Source: a virus. From it: a DNA stretch of 38,597 nt. A model generated the notes under the pieces. The model ran no database searches, was not told the origin of the DNA, and saw nothing but the letters and a program-made list of their open reading frames with translations. Location: positions 1 through 38,597 of IMG/VR virus record IMGVR_UViG_3300041809_003289. One strand, written 5' to 3'. This document shows, piece by piece, positions 31,001 to 38,530 of this stretch (its first letter is position 1; each line of letters opens with the position of its first letter). A program made the position numbers and the translations under genes.

Positions 31001-34000
31001 CCTCTTTCATGAGGCCGGCCATGCCGTTTTTGCCAGGCTGCCGCCTGAAGTGCAGGCCGCCGCATTGCGCGCCATCCGCAGGTTCACTGACGAGACGCTG
31101 GGCATCAGCGGGTTCAAAGAGGCGGTTGCTGCCAGTGTGCCTTTGCGTGAACGTCCCTGGGTGGAACAGGAAGGCCGCCTGGTCGAAAGCGTGGGCCGCA
31201 AGCTGGTCGAGCAAGGATTTAATCCGAATGACGCAGCCGGCTGGGCACAACGAATTTGGCGGGCCATCAGCGACGTGGCGCACGGGGTTTACCTCGCGCT
31301 GGCAAAGCTCGCGGGTTATCCGCCGAGCGATGAGCGGGCGCTCGCCTACTTTCAGCACCGGCTGCAAATGGCGTTGCGGGGTGAAAAGCCGATGACCCTG
31401 CTCAATTTTTTGGGCGGGCCGCGCCTGAAGCTCCCCGATTGGTCCGTAGCCGGGGTCGCCAATAGACGTTTTTCCGGCATCAATCCCGTCACCAATCCAC
31501 GGCGATATTTGGAAACCCGTGAAGGCGCACCGGTTGGCATCGCGGCCTTGAACGATTTCAAACAGGTCGGTTTGGACATCATTCACCAGTGGGACATTAC
31601 CGGCAATGTCGCCGGGCTGCCGGACGAACAGGTGGCCAGACAATTTCTCAAGCTTCCCGAAAGCGTGGGTGGTTCGGATATGTTTGTGAACGGTGCGACT
31701 CCCGCCAGCCTGGTTGCCGATGCCGCCAAACAGCACGGCGGTGGCGTGTCGCCACTGACCACTATCAAAGACCTTCAAAGTGATGTGGCCCGGCAACGCG
31801 CACAGGCTGTCACCCACCGGTTGCTGGCAGAAACCAAAGCAGTCATGGACGGCGCGGCATTGGAAGCCCACACGGAATGGAACCGCGGTGTTCACCAGTT
31901 GGAGCAGAACAACAATAAATTGGTCAGGCTGACCAAGGATTTTGTGGACGTGGATTACATGAGCGCCGTCAGCAAAAAGGCCATGGTGGACCTGATCGCC
32001 GACGAGGCCCGTGTCGTGCGCGGTGTGCGCGAATTCTCCGACCAGGAAGGCGCCATTGGACAGGTGTTGCGGCAACTCGATCAAACCATTCAGAAGGGGG
32101 ACCTGCCCGCGCCGTACAAGACGGCCCTCGATGAAGTATATCGTATCTTGGTTGATCCCCATGGTGGCGGTCCGCAAGGACTCAACTTCACGGAGATTTT
32201 GCATCACATCGGTACGATGGATATTGATTGGAAGATGCCGACCGGTGTTTTGAAGGAGGCATTACGTCAGCACTATCTTGCCAATCAAAGCCCCTATCTA
32301 AAACCGTTGCTGGGCGATAATGCGAAGTCACGGGCTTTGCTGGCGACGACGATCTCCTTTGCCAAATCCAACAGCCACATGGTGGACCTGCTGGCCCTGC
32401 GCGCCGACAAGAGCGATGAGCGGGCACAGGCCGGCAAGATGCTTCAGGATCTGCTTAATGCCAGCGAGCACAATCTCGGTGACTTGCGGCAGCGTGTGGT
32501 GGACACCTTCAAGAACCTGAAAATGCGGGACCGGATGTTGCGGATCGCCGACAAGATCGCCGAACTGCGAAAGAACAATTACGACCTGATGGCGGCCAAT
32601 GAGCGCAACAAGGCGATGGTGGATTTTCACAAGGATGCCTTCACTCCCCTGATGACGGACCGGATGAACGCCATCGAGAAAGACCTGGGCATTGTGATGA
32701 ACAATTTTGAGGTCTATCACGGCGCGCCGTTGTCGATCCCCACTGCCCGCGATGCCGCCCCGGACAAATTCGTCACGCGCCAGTTGAGTTTGCGCAGTGA
32801 CATCGGCAAGCGCGGCGAACGTCCGACGCCGACGCCGGAAGTGACCGGCTGGCTCAATGCCATGCGCGATTGGTTGGAGCATAAAGAAAACACCAAGTAC
32901 GGAGCCAAATACAATGAAGTGGCCGATGTAGTGGCCAAATTGGAAAGTCATTTCGTGGCGGACATGCATCTGAACTTGCAGGGTTCTGCGGCCACGCGGT
33001 TGTTGGGACCATTGCAGGAGAAGTGTAATCAGGCGGGCACACCTTCAGCCCGGCTGGCTGGCCAGGCTTTCAACCGTTATTCGTCATTGCTGCGCGCCAA
33101 AACCCGCGATGTGGTCCAGCGCGGCACAGCCTTTGCCGCGGCCTTGAACGATGCGCGTATGGCGGCGGGTTATCCGGCCGCCAGCGAAAAGACGTTTTGG
33201 GATAATGTCATCAGCCCGGCGTTGCACGATCTGGAACAGAACGGCGAACGCATTTGGGCTTCGGGCGCAACTCGTGAGGAGCGCATCAACCGGGCAGTGT
33301 CCCAGGCGCTGCAATACATGAACCAAAATGGCAAGTTGCCCGCCAGGGCTAACGTGGCGGTGGAAAAGATGTTGCGGCTGCATGTGGCCAACTGCGACTC
33401 GATGGTGACCAACGGGAAGGAGCTTGGCCTAAAGGTGCTCGATCAGGGCGGTGCGAGCCGCACGGGCCATGATTACCGGATTTACCGGAGCGTCTTGGGC
33501 GAAGCGCCAACCACGCTGCCCCGCGCCTTGACCGACATTGCGGCCAATTTTTACCGGGAGCACATGAGCGCCTGGGGCGGGACCAGTTTGAAGGCAAAGG
33601 AAGTGGCGCCCAGGTACCAGCAGGACCCGAATCAATTGCGGCAATTCCTGCAATCGCGGTTTACTCCCCAAGTGTGGGATTGGTTCATGCGTTCGCTGGC
33701 GTACAATGACCGGCCGCATTTCTACGCACCGAATGAAGGGGGGCTTGCGCCTCTTGCCACCAGGGAAAATGTCATCAATGCCTACGAGACGGCGCAGGGC
33801 GATGTCGTGCGGTTTGCGGAAAACCTCGCGGTGGCTCACGGCTTCAAACCGGATGGCGCATTCGTAGGTGAAACGCTCGACACCATCCAGAATTTTCACA
33901 ACCTGCTGCGCACGATGGCCGGCGATGAAGCCGAGGCCGTGCGCGGCGGCTCGCCCGCCCCCAAGCGTTACATCGTGGACGCCCGGCATGTGGAGGCCGC

Positions 34001-36311
34001 CCCCAAGGAATGGCTCACCTACCTGATGAGCGATCAGTACAATATGGAGCGCATCATCCACGGGCAGGCGTTTCAGGCGGCGTTTGGGCGCAACGGCGCG
34101 GGGATGGAGGCGAATCTCGCCACGGCGATCAACGAGCAGAGGCGGGCTGCGAGCACTCATGAAGCTTGGCGCGCCGCCATCCAGCAGGAGAATCCGGGTT
34201 TGACCGAAAAGAAGCTTCAGGCGCTCATCAAGGCCAAGTGTGATGCCGAAGGCGTCAGCTACACCGGTCTGCGCCAGGCGCGCCGCAACCTTTCTACCCT
34301 GAACGAAGTGTCGCAGCATTTCAGCAACCTCAAGGGGATGAACAATTCCGGGCGCATCCCCGAATTGTTGCCGTGGGCACGGCTGATGCGGACCATTGGC
34401 GGCTGGACCGTCAGCGGCGCCGGTACGGCTATCACCGCGCATAGCGTCTTTCTTGAGCAGCCGTCACGGCTCCTGGGCTTGAGTGGCCGTTCGGTGATAA
34501 TGACGGCGCGGTCTGTGGCCGACCTTGCGAAAGTGCTGGCCAATTCAATGCTGCAAGCCATGGGCCATCAGTGCATCTTTGAGGCCGACCGGATGCTGGC
34601 GGCCAATGAAGCGGGCTTGTTTGATCCGTTGAACAGCAACCAGCAACGTTTTGTTACGGCGTGGATGCACGCCAACGCGGCGTATCACGAATCTGGTGCA
34701 GTGGGCCGGGGCGTGGGACGCCTCGCCGATGTCGGCGGGGCTGCGCTGCAAACGGATCTGTTCGCGCCCGGCGCACGCGCCAAGGCGCTGGCACGGCAGG
34801 CCAATGGCCAGGCGGTGGCTCCGACCATCAAACCGCTCTCGCCGTTCCATTGGATTGCGGAGAGCCTGCAAATCTCGAACTTCATTACCTGGCAGCGGCA
34901 CATTGAGGGCTTGGTGGCGCAAGGCGCGAAATACCTGAAAGATCATCCCGAGCTGGCGGATGACAAAAACTTGAAGCTTACGCGCCAGATGGTTGGCGGC
35001 GGGTTTGGCGACCGGGAATTCCGCTTTCTCACGCAGCGCATGAACGATTTCGGGTTCAGCTTGGAACAACTCGTGCGCTCCGCCGTGAAGAACAAAGGCA
35101 GCGGCAAACCGATGTTGTCGGATGAAGTCAACAAGGCGATTCAACAGCTCACGCTGAACGAAATCACCTTGGAATCCTCGCTGACCAGCCGCATGCCGGT
35201 CCTGCAAACCAACGGGCTGGGCGTGGCCATGAATCCATTCCTGGGCTGGCCGCTGCAAAAGACCTATCAGGTGTTGCGGCAGTTGCGCGAGCCCAATGGC
35301 GAGGCCACGCGGAGGGCGTTTATTGGCGGGTTGGCCGCTTACGCGGCCATCCTGCCGCTTGGGATGGCGGCGGCATGGCTACGCAACAAGTTCGACGAGG
35401 ATGTGTTGGGCCGGAAACAGAACGTTTCGGACCTGGGGACGATTCACGATGTTCCATCGAGTATCATGACGGCCCTGGACAACGCCAGCCGCATCGGGAC
35501 GTTTGGGTTCATCGGCGAAGGCGCGAATTATTTCCTGAGCGATGACAACGTGCGGCCCTTGTCGCTGGACAGCCGGGTTTTCGTATTGAACACCATCGAG
35601 AATACCGCAAAGGCCATGCAGGCGTTGTATCATCAGACGGGACCGCAAATCATGGCCGGGAATCTTGAGGGCGCAGCGGCTTCGGCCACGGACTACCAGA
35701 CCGTGTTGCGGCCGCTGTTTCAAACCCTGGGCGGGAATGGCTTGCTGCAAAACTTGGGCGCACTGAATCATATTCTGGCGCTGGACGACGCGGAGGCGCG
35801 GGTGTCCAACCGCATCAGCGTGAACAATTATTTGCGCGTGGCGGGACGCGAGCTGAATCTGGATGTCCGGACGTTCGCGGGCATGATGCAAAACCAGTCA
35901 GCGCCCAATCCAATAAAGCTCTTTGTGGGGCAAATGGTACTGGCGGCCTACGCGAATAACCACGAAGCGTTTACCAAGGCGTTGAGAATGGCGCGGCAAC
36001 AGGCGGTCGCCGAAGGGCTGAAGCCGGAAGAGGCGATGAAAAAAGTGATTGCGATGTACGAAGCACAGAACCCCGTCAAGCTGGTGTTCAAATCACTGAC
36101 CGAATCGGAATATCAGCGCGTGCTGGCCCAATTGCCGGACAATGGCAAGCAATCTGTCAGCCAGGCGCTGCGGTTGTATCAGCATTACGGTGGGCAAATT
36201 GGCGCCAATGCGAGCTTGTTTAGCCGGAATAAAGCAGATGGTTTGGCTTCAACAATTGAAGACATGCGGCGCGGAGCAGTTGCCGGTGCAGCATGGCCAG
36301 CGGGCGCCTGA
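28041..36311 (+). CDS. Giant ejection-type polyvalent protein with zincin metallopeptidase motif
   Basis: This 2756-residue protein occupies the T7 gp16 position. Residues 1-40 contain a duplicated motif (EEDLLAGI, MDDLLAGV). Residues 55-115 are Gly/Ala-rich and membrane-prone (AAVGAMIPVLGETGIGEAGG). Two linker-separated domains follow (about 240-330, 390-560). Residues 700-810 are low-complexity and overlap another good reading frame. Residues 930-1080 carry a zincin: LVALFHEAGHAVF with HEAGH at 990-994 and a downstream Glu in RLVESVG as possible third ligand, as in 'large polyvalent proteins' of phages. The rest is mainly helical, with a membrane segment near 2426-2447 (FIGGLAAYAAILPLGMAAAW). 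No lytic transglycosylase motif is seen. Likely packaged, injected, and able to cleave a host or virion target; that is inference. Confidence 0.75.
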   Translation: MTEEDLLAGIPTEPPGGSDEKPLTMDDLLAGVPIASQGQTESTTATRAALRAAGEGLGPGAAAAAAFTPGAETGAAVGAMIPVLGETGIGEAGGALIGGVVSSALAAGGAAWAQHKAAQLIAPETTKKFDELSATDAAQHPVAGAVGRIASALPMFELAPFQSVKGVAALWKAARGVALDDAEKEAAKATTAQVGLGTGSAVVQPLMFGESPTKQGIVEAFIQSLILGAPRHEIFGKPQVEQVAKEEAARDEQQANPNPTENPESLYQTPQPPALTPDERAALSQLAFKAATGAKIEPEDALTHRLMVDNDAARKEFNDQKSAWAQALTHQVASAAFGDAKNGEVEFAGGEMPNQTGFEHPDNTSTPAELATESAPAPKPQDVSETVLPAENAATPAEDTSVTPVVGKPWEKFQGDPETLLNLVHNSAAPVVEKGDGSATAGVKAAQLYREIRPGDDPLSAPVMDALFKTARAEGDSRLASQKRIVMLSPDGTHVTVSTPGEVQRTAPSGKKIWVKSVASYNEIGKISNRPYSDLYHEGWRPLAAIKTDETAKSEVKTYSLQQWNEIRAHIVDEVQSRLHDAQSGVAEMPEQGATEIVGSEDLDVGQRGHVASTPNAPVFSPERQPQVIALDPSDLEHLVSVIGEAKWKTDEEANAHINRTLAKAKPEVVQRLVTQLSPRDANSSDIDIETGYKRLQQHIIDSYAKSSSPESLAETLTKFGRNSKHAGMEEVSSGTPGQARNEADNDARRSESPAGSAGGPSGIAAGGGANAESSAAERPTATESGATGEPKAAGKSGESPAAANAAGIVAKPQASKIEVVTVRDGLPPKEIDRLHAIAEKLAEAEGHEEREHIEAEAEHILTEGIPVKVDGRAALLYEGQIHTSDGKALPVPDGLLDRVARNRTSQASDEVARLAPAKAKTAEVAQAAVRGLRALGVRVDVAIDALARHYGSGEYKAILNGKGNATDVVTWHVADAHDPTPENLVALFHEAGHAVFARLPPEVQAAALRAIRRFTDETLGISGFKEAVAASVPLRERPWVEQEGRLVESVGRKLVEQGFNPNDAAGWAQRIWRAISDVAHGVYLALAKLAGYPPSDERALAYFQHRLQMALRGEKPMTLLNFLGGPRLKLPDWSVAGVANRRFSGINPVTNPRRYLETREGAPVGIAALNDFKQVGLDIIHQWDITGNVAGLPDEQVARQFLKLPESVGGSDMFVNGATPASLVADAAKQHGGGVSPLTTIKDLQSDVARQRAQAVTHRLLAETKAVMDGAALEAHTEWNRGVHQLEQNNNKLVRLTKDFVDVDYMSAVSKKAMVDLIADEARVVRGVREFSDQEGAIGQVLRQLDQTIQKGDLPAPYKTALDEVYRILVDPHGGGPQGLNFTEILHHIGTMDIDWKMPTGVLKEALRQHYLANQSPYLKPLLGDNAKSRALLATTISFAKSNSHMVDLLALRADKSDERAQAGKMLQDLLNASEHNLGDLRQRVVDTFKNLKMRDRMLRIADKIAELRKNNYDLMAANERNKAMVDFHKDAFTPLMTDRMNAIEKDLGIVMNNFEVYHGAPLSIPTARDAAPDKFVTRQLSLRSDIGKRGERPTPTPEVTGWLNAMRDWLEHKENTKYGAKYNEVADVVAKLESHFVADMHLNLQGSAATRLLGPLQEKCNQAGTPSARLAGQAFNRYSSLLRAKTRDVVQRGTAFAAALNDARMAAGYPAASEKTFWDNVISPALHDLEQNGERIWASGATREERINRAVSQALQYMNQNGKLPARANVAVEKMLRLHVANCDSMVTNGKELGLKVLDQGGASRTGHDYRIYRSVLGEAPTTLPRALTDIAANFYREHMSAWGGTSLKAKEVAPRYQQDPNQLRQFLQSRFTPQVWDWFMRSLAYNDRPHFYAPNEGGLAPLATRENVINAYETAQGDVVRFAENLAVAHGFKPDGAFVGETLDTIQNFHNLLRTMAGDEAEAVRGGSPAPKRYIVDARHVEAAPKEWLTYLMSDQYNMERIIHGQAFQAAFGRNGAGMEANLATAINEQRRAASTHEAWRAAIQQENPGLTEKKLQALIKAKCDAEGVSYTGLRQARRNLSTLNEVSQHFSNLKGMNNSGRIPELLPWARLMRTIGGWTVSGAGTAITAHSVFLEQPSRLLGLSGRSVIMTARSVADLAKVLANSMLQAMGHQCIFEADRMLAANEAGLFDPLNSNQQRFVTAWMHANAAYHESGAVGRGVGRLADVGGAALQTDLFAPGARAKALARQANGQAVAPTIKPLSPFHWIAESLQISNFITWQRHIEGLVAQGAKYLKDHPELADDKNLKLTRQMVGGGFGDREFRFLTQRMNDFGFSLEQLVRSAVKNKGSGKPMLSDEVNKAIQQLTLNEITLESSLTSRMPVLQTNGLGVAMNPFLGWPLQKTYQVLRQLREPNGEATRRAFIGGLAAYAAILPLGMAAAWLRNKFDEDVLGRKQNVSDLGTIHDVPSSIMTALDNASRIGTFGFIGEGANYFLSDDNVRPLSLDSRVFVLNTIENTAKAMQALYHQTGPQIMAGNLEGAAASATDYQTVLRPLFQTLGGNGLLQNLGALNHILALDDAEARVSNRISVNNYLRVAGRELNLDVRTFAGMMQNQSAPNPIKLFVGQMVLAAYANNHEAFTKALRMARQQAVAEGLKPEEAMKKVIAMYEAQNPVKLVFKSLTESEYQRVLAQLPDNGKQSVSQALRLYQHYGGQIGANASLFSRNKADGLASTIEDMRRGAVAGAAWPAGA
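30151..30468 (+). CDS. Embedded +1-frame reading frame inside the giant gene
   Basis: This 105-residue frame lies wholly inside the giant gene. From about residue 17 it reads like an ordinary phage protein (LAEIQSTPEWKKSAAALLAK, EVSRLPGVLADQAALQREAA, a Gln/Pro tail). Its third codon positions are richer in G/C than those of the main frame, which here is only Ala/Gly/Ser/Glu low complexity. Its TAG (30466-30468) shares a base with an in-frame GTG of the main frame (30468-30470), as in an ordinary gene junction. It may be a nested gene, or the end of an ancestral upstream gene whose frame was changed by an indel so that two genes became one. No ribosome binding site is seen. Confidence 0.4.
   Translation: MPNHHHQKALPKHSRSLAEIQSTPEWKKSAAALLAKHGMKPIMTQDEVSRLPGVLADQAALQREAAQMQKVAQQSVQQPPSLAQPANLKPPESLANPLPQQMPPA
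32164..32181 (+). repeat. Palindromic element, type 4
   Basis: GTGGCGGTCCGCAAGGAC with GTCC-GCAA-GGAC (32170-32181); encodes GGGPQGL in the giant protein. Confidence 0.6.
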
Positions 36312-36345
36312 ATTTAATGTCTGATCTCTGATGTACCCACGTCTT

Positions 36346-36360
36346 GCTTTGACCCAAAGC
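36346..36360. terminator. Weak bidirectional hairpin between convergent genes
   Basis: GCTTTG-ACC-CAAAGC, 6-bp stem, no T tract, between the giant gene (plus) and the minus-strand operon. It is the only structure in this 67-base gap. Confidence 0.3.
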
Positions 36361-36378
36361 CAAGATGAGAATCTGCAC

Positions 36379-36951
36379 TCAATCACCAGAATCCGGAGTG
36401 CATTCACTCCCACCACCACCGCTATCTGGACTGCACTGTGATGTGCATTTCTGACAGTCTGCAGCCTCGATATCGTAACTCCAATTGGAAGACAAAGACG
36501 GTCCGAAGAATTGGCGAGCTACCTCAAAGGTCGCAGCCAAGTGATTGACTTTGGGAGGGGGATCGCTGCTTCGACGCGGGGCATGATGAATAAAATGCCC
36601 AAAATATCTGTCGCAAAACTCCGCGTAATCGCGCGTAAACAACAAAAAGCTGTGCCAGCCTTTATCGATGATTTTGGTCGGGGCTAAAGTCCTCGCGTCC
36701 GTAGCGCCGGCAAGGTAGAGGAAACGAATCGTGTCACGGAATACCGGCTCTGCCTGCTCAACAGTCATGCCGTAGTCGCGAGCGATGCGCTCCACAATAT
36801 CGGGATTGGAATAAGCGAGCACCTCCCTGACTGATGCCGCGCCAGGACAGACGGATACTCCATGATCTGTGTGTTGCGTTTTCATGAAATTTTGGTTTGT
36901 CGTTCGTTGCTTGACTTCTCGGCGCCGTCTAGCCCGATGGTCAATCATCAT
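36379..36951 (-). CDS. GRDP-like protein of unknown function with Cys-rich tail
   Basis: The 190-residue frame has a core IIDKGWHSFLLFTRDYAEFC followed by DRYFGHFIHHAP (Trp99-His100, Cys113, His122-His123). This matches the 'WHtfil.t..Y..fC....g.fIHH.P' signature of bacterial glycine-rich-domain-containing (GRDP/DUF1399-like) small proteins. The tail is Cys/Gly-rich (CQKCTSQCSPDSGGGGSE). Conserved His and Cys suggest metal binding. The start is uncertain: ATG at 36951 overlaps the upstream stop, while ATG at 36885 removes a basic leader and gives 168 residues. It is the second gene of a two-gene operon. Biochemical role unknown. Confidence 0.6.
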   Translation of the reverse strand: MMIDHRARRRREVKQRTTNQNFMKTQHTDHGVSVCPGAASVREVLAYSNPDIVERIARDYGMTVEQAEPVFRDTIRFLYLAGATDARTLAPTKIIDKGWHSFLLFTRDYAEFCDRYFGHFIHHAPRRSSDPPPKVNHLAATFEVARQFFGPSLSSNWSYDIEAADCQKCTSQCSPDSGGGGSECTPDSGD

Positions 36952-37294
36952 GTTCTTGGTGATCGTCTCCTATCTTTTTGCATCTAGATGCCACGGCAAT
37001 ATATCCATCACCCAGCCGCCAAGATGTTTCGATATATTCGCCCGCCGACTCGGTTTTGCTAATCGGCTTGATTGTTTGAGTGCGTGACTTCGTGTGGGTT
37101 GTTTCAAGGAGAAACTCGCCTGGGGCGATTGGGAAATGCCGGTGAAGGAGAGAGATGCCGAATCGGTCCAGGGCATGGTGTTTCTTGAGCACGGCAGCCA
37201 ACTCGGCAAAAAGGGCGTCGTCATGCTCCGAACGCGGAGCAACTTCGTCAATGTGTTTTGGGGGTTCGAGTGTCGATTCCAGTATGACCTTCAT
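36941..37294 (-). CDS. Conserved hypothetical protein, partner of GRDP-like protein
   Basis: The 117-residue soluble protein has the stretch LAAVLKKHHALDRFGISLLH followed by RHFPIAPGEFLLE, a pattern I associate with small uncharacterised bacterial proteins ('lDRFGvtLLHrHFp...gE.l.E'), His-rich and without membrane segments. It is preceded by a clear ribosome binding site (AAGAGGA, four bases before ATG) and by a sigma70-like promoter. Its end overlaps the GRDP-like gene if that starts at 36951, implying translational coupling. Codon use is less GC-rich than in the virion genes. Between phage and integrase it sits where cargo genes are common. Function unknown. Confidence 0.6.
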   Translation of the reverse strand: MKVILESTLEPPKHIDEVAPRSEHDDALFAELAAVLKKHHALDRFGISLLHRHFPIAPGEFLLETTHTKSRTQTIKPISKTESAGEYIETSWRLGDGYIAVASRCKKIGDDHQEHDD

Positions 37295-37339
37295 GTGTCC
37301 TCTTTTGGTTTGGTTGTTTAGCTACTCCTACAATTCTGC

Positions 37340-37367
37340 ACACTATATTCAATTTCTCACTTGTCAA
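37340..37367 (-). promoter_or_regulatory. Sigma70-like promoter of the two-gene operon
   Basis: On the minus strand a perfect TTGACA (37362-37367) is followed by TATAGT at 14 bases or TAGTGT at 16 bases. The start codon of the 117-residue protein is about 45 bases downstream with a good ribosome binding site. This differs from the motif upstream of the virion genes. Confidence 0.55.
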
Positions 37368-37420
37368 GAATGTATTGCTAAAAAATAGCTTTTTGCCAAG
37401 CCCCAAGCCGAAAGGCAGCT

Positions 37421-38530
37421 TTAGTGAACATAGCCCTTTGTTGTCTTGCTGTTGGCGTGTCCCAACAGGGCTGCGATCTGCTCCATCGTTAAGGTCTCGG
37501 CCAGTTTGGCGGCCAGCGCCTTCTTGTCCATCTTGGCGAATGCGTGCGTGGCCTTGTAATGGCGCAACGAATGGAATGACCTGCCTTTGATGTTCAACCG
37601 TTCCAACAACCGCCCGAAATAGACCGACAGCGCCGAACGATGTTTGACATCCATGATCAGCGTCCGCTGTGCCGGAAACACGTAATCCGCATCAGTGACG
37701 GGAACCTCGGAGATGAGGTTGCGCAATTCCTCGCTGACCGACAGTTCAACGCGCCGGTTGGTCTTCCCGGTCCACACGACCATGTGGTCGGCCTCGGAGA
37801 AACTGCGCCATTCAAGCTGCGCAATGTCCGACAGCCGCAATCCCGTCTCCTTCCCAACTGACACGGCCACCAACCAGAACAATACATCCATCGGGTCCCG
37901 GAATAGTTCGTGTTTGCCGGTCTCGGTGCGTTTCCAATCCTTCCGCAATTCGGTGAGGAGCCGTTTGACTTCGTCCTCGGTAAATGGCTGTTTGTCCACG
38001 CCCTCCTTTTGAGCATGCGACATGACGCTGTAATCCACTTCAACGAGTTGGGACGGGTCGGAAACCGTCCAGCCCTGGTCGGCGCAAAAGCTGAAAAAGC
38101 TGCGCACCCCGGCCAGCGCCGCCAGGCGCGTGCCGCGTTTCCACGTCAGCTTGGGATTATTAATCCATTTGCCGATGTGTTGCGGCGTGATGGCCGAAGG
38201 CGGCAGGGATTCGGTCTTGGCCGCCTTCATCCAGTCCGAAACGGCCAGTTCGTGATTGCGGATGGTCTTGGCGGCCCGGCTGACCGATTTCAGTCCGCTA
38301 TATTTTTCGAGTGCCTTGAGGCAGGTTAAATTGCCGGCGAGGGCCTGGCCGATGGCTTTTCGGGTCAACCGACCGGCCTTGATGGAGCGATTGATCTGTT
38401 CGACACCGGATTCCGCCACGACCTTTTCGGCCTCGGCCTTGGTTTCGCAGCCGGTGGAAACCCACTTGGTCCTGCCGGCGGACTGGACCGGGGTATGATA
38501 GAAACCATCAATTCGTTTGAGAGTAGTCAT
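37421..38530 (-). CDS. int: Tyrosine recombinase / integrase (right)
   Basis: A second tyrosine recombinase of 369 residues, clearly different in sequence from the left one. The N-terminal 60 residues may bind arm sites (RTKWVSTGCETKAEAEKVVA), 65-175 look like the core-binding domain, and 180-369 are catalytic: Arg232 (TGLRLSD), Lys256 (WTGKTNRR), His320-x-x-Arg323 (FHSLRH), His358 (LLGHAN) and Tyr367, two residues from the C-terminus (GYVH). All five are present, so it should be active. Two GGTAAC repeats just upstream of the start (about 38532-38554) could be arm-type sites. No Shine-Dalgarno is seen. The att site would be expected just beyond the right edge of the window. Confidence 0.9.
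   Translation of the reverse strand: MTTLKRIDGFYHTPVQSAGRTKWVSTGCETKAEAEKVVAESGVEQINRSIKAGRLTRKAIGQALAGNLTCLKALEKYSGLKSVSRAAKTIRNHELAVSDWMKAAKTESLPPSAITPQHIGKWINNPKLTWKRGTRLAALAGVRSFFSFCADQGWTVSDPSQLVEVDYSVMSHAQKEGVDKQPFTEDEVKRLLTELRKDWKRTETGKHELFRDPMDVLFWLVAVSVGKETGLRLSDIAQLEWRSFSEADHMVVWTGKTNRRVELSVSEELRNLISEVPVTDADYVFPAQRTLIMDVKHRSALSVYFGRLLERLNIKGRSFHSLRHYKATHAFAKMDKKALAAKLAETLTMEQIAALLGHANSKTTKGYVH

Noticed and set aside
30726-32207. A 493-residue antisense frame in the giant gene
   Set aside because: Mirror of a strongly biased sense frame that contains the HEAGH domain; no independent support.
28041-36311. N4-like virion RNA polymerase
   Set aside because: Length is suggestive, but no polymerase motif could be placed and a zincin plus ejection-protein features explain the protein better.
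37371-37395. Intrinsic terminator of the right integrase
   Set aside because: GCTA-AAAAA-TAGC followed by TTTTT gives only a 4-bp A/T-rich stem and its T run is on the strand opposite to the integrase transcript.
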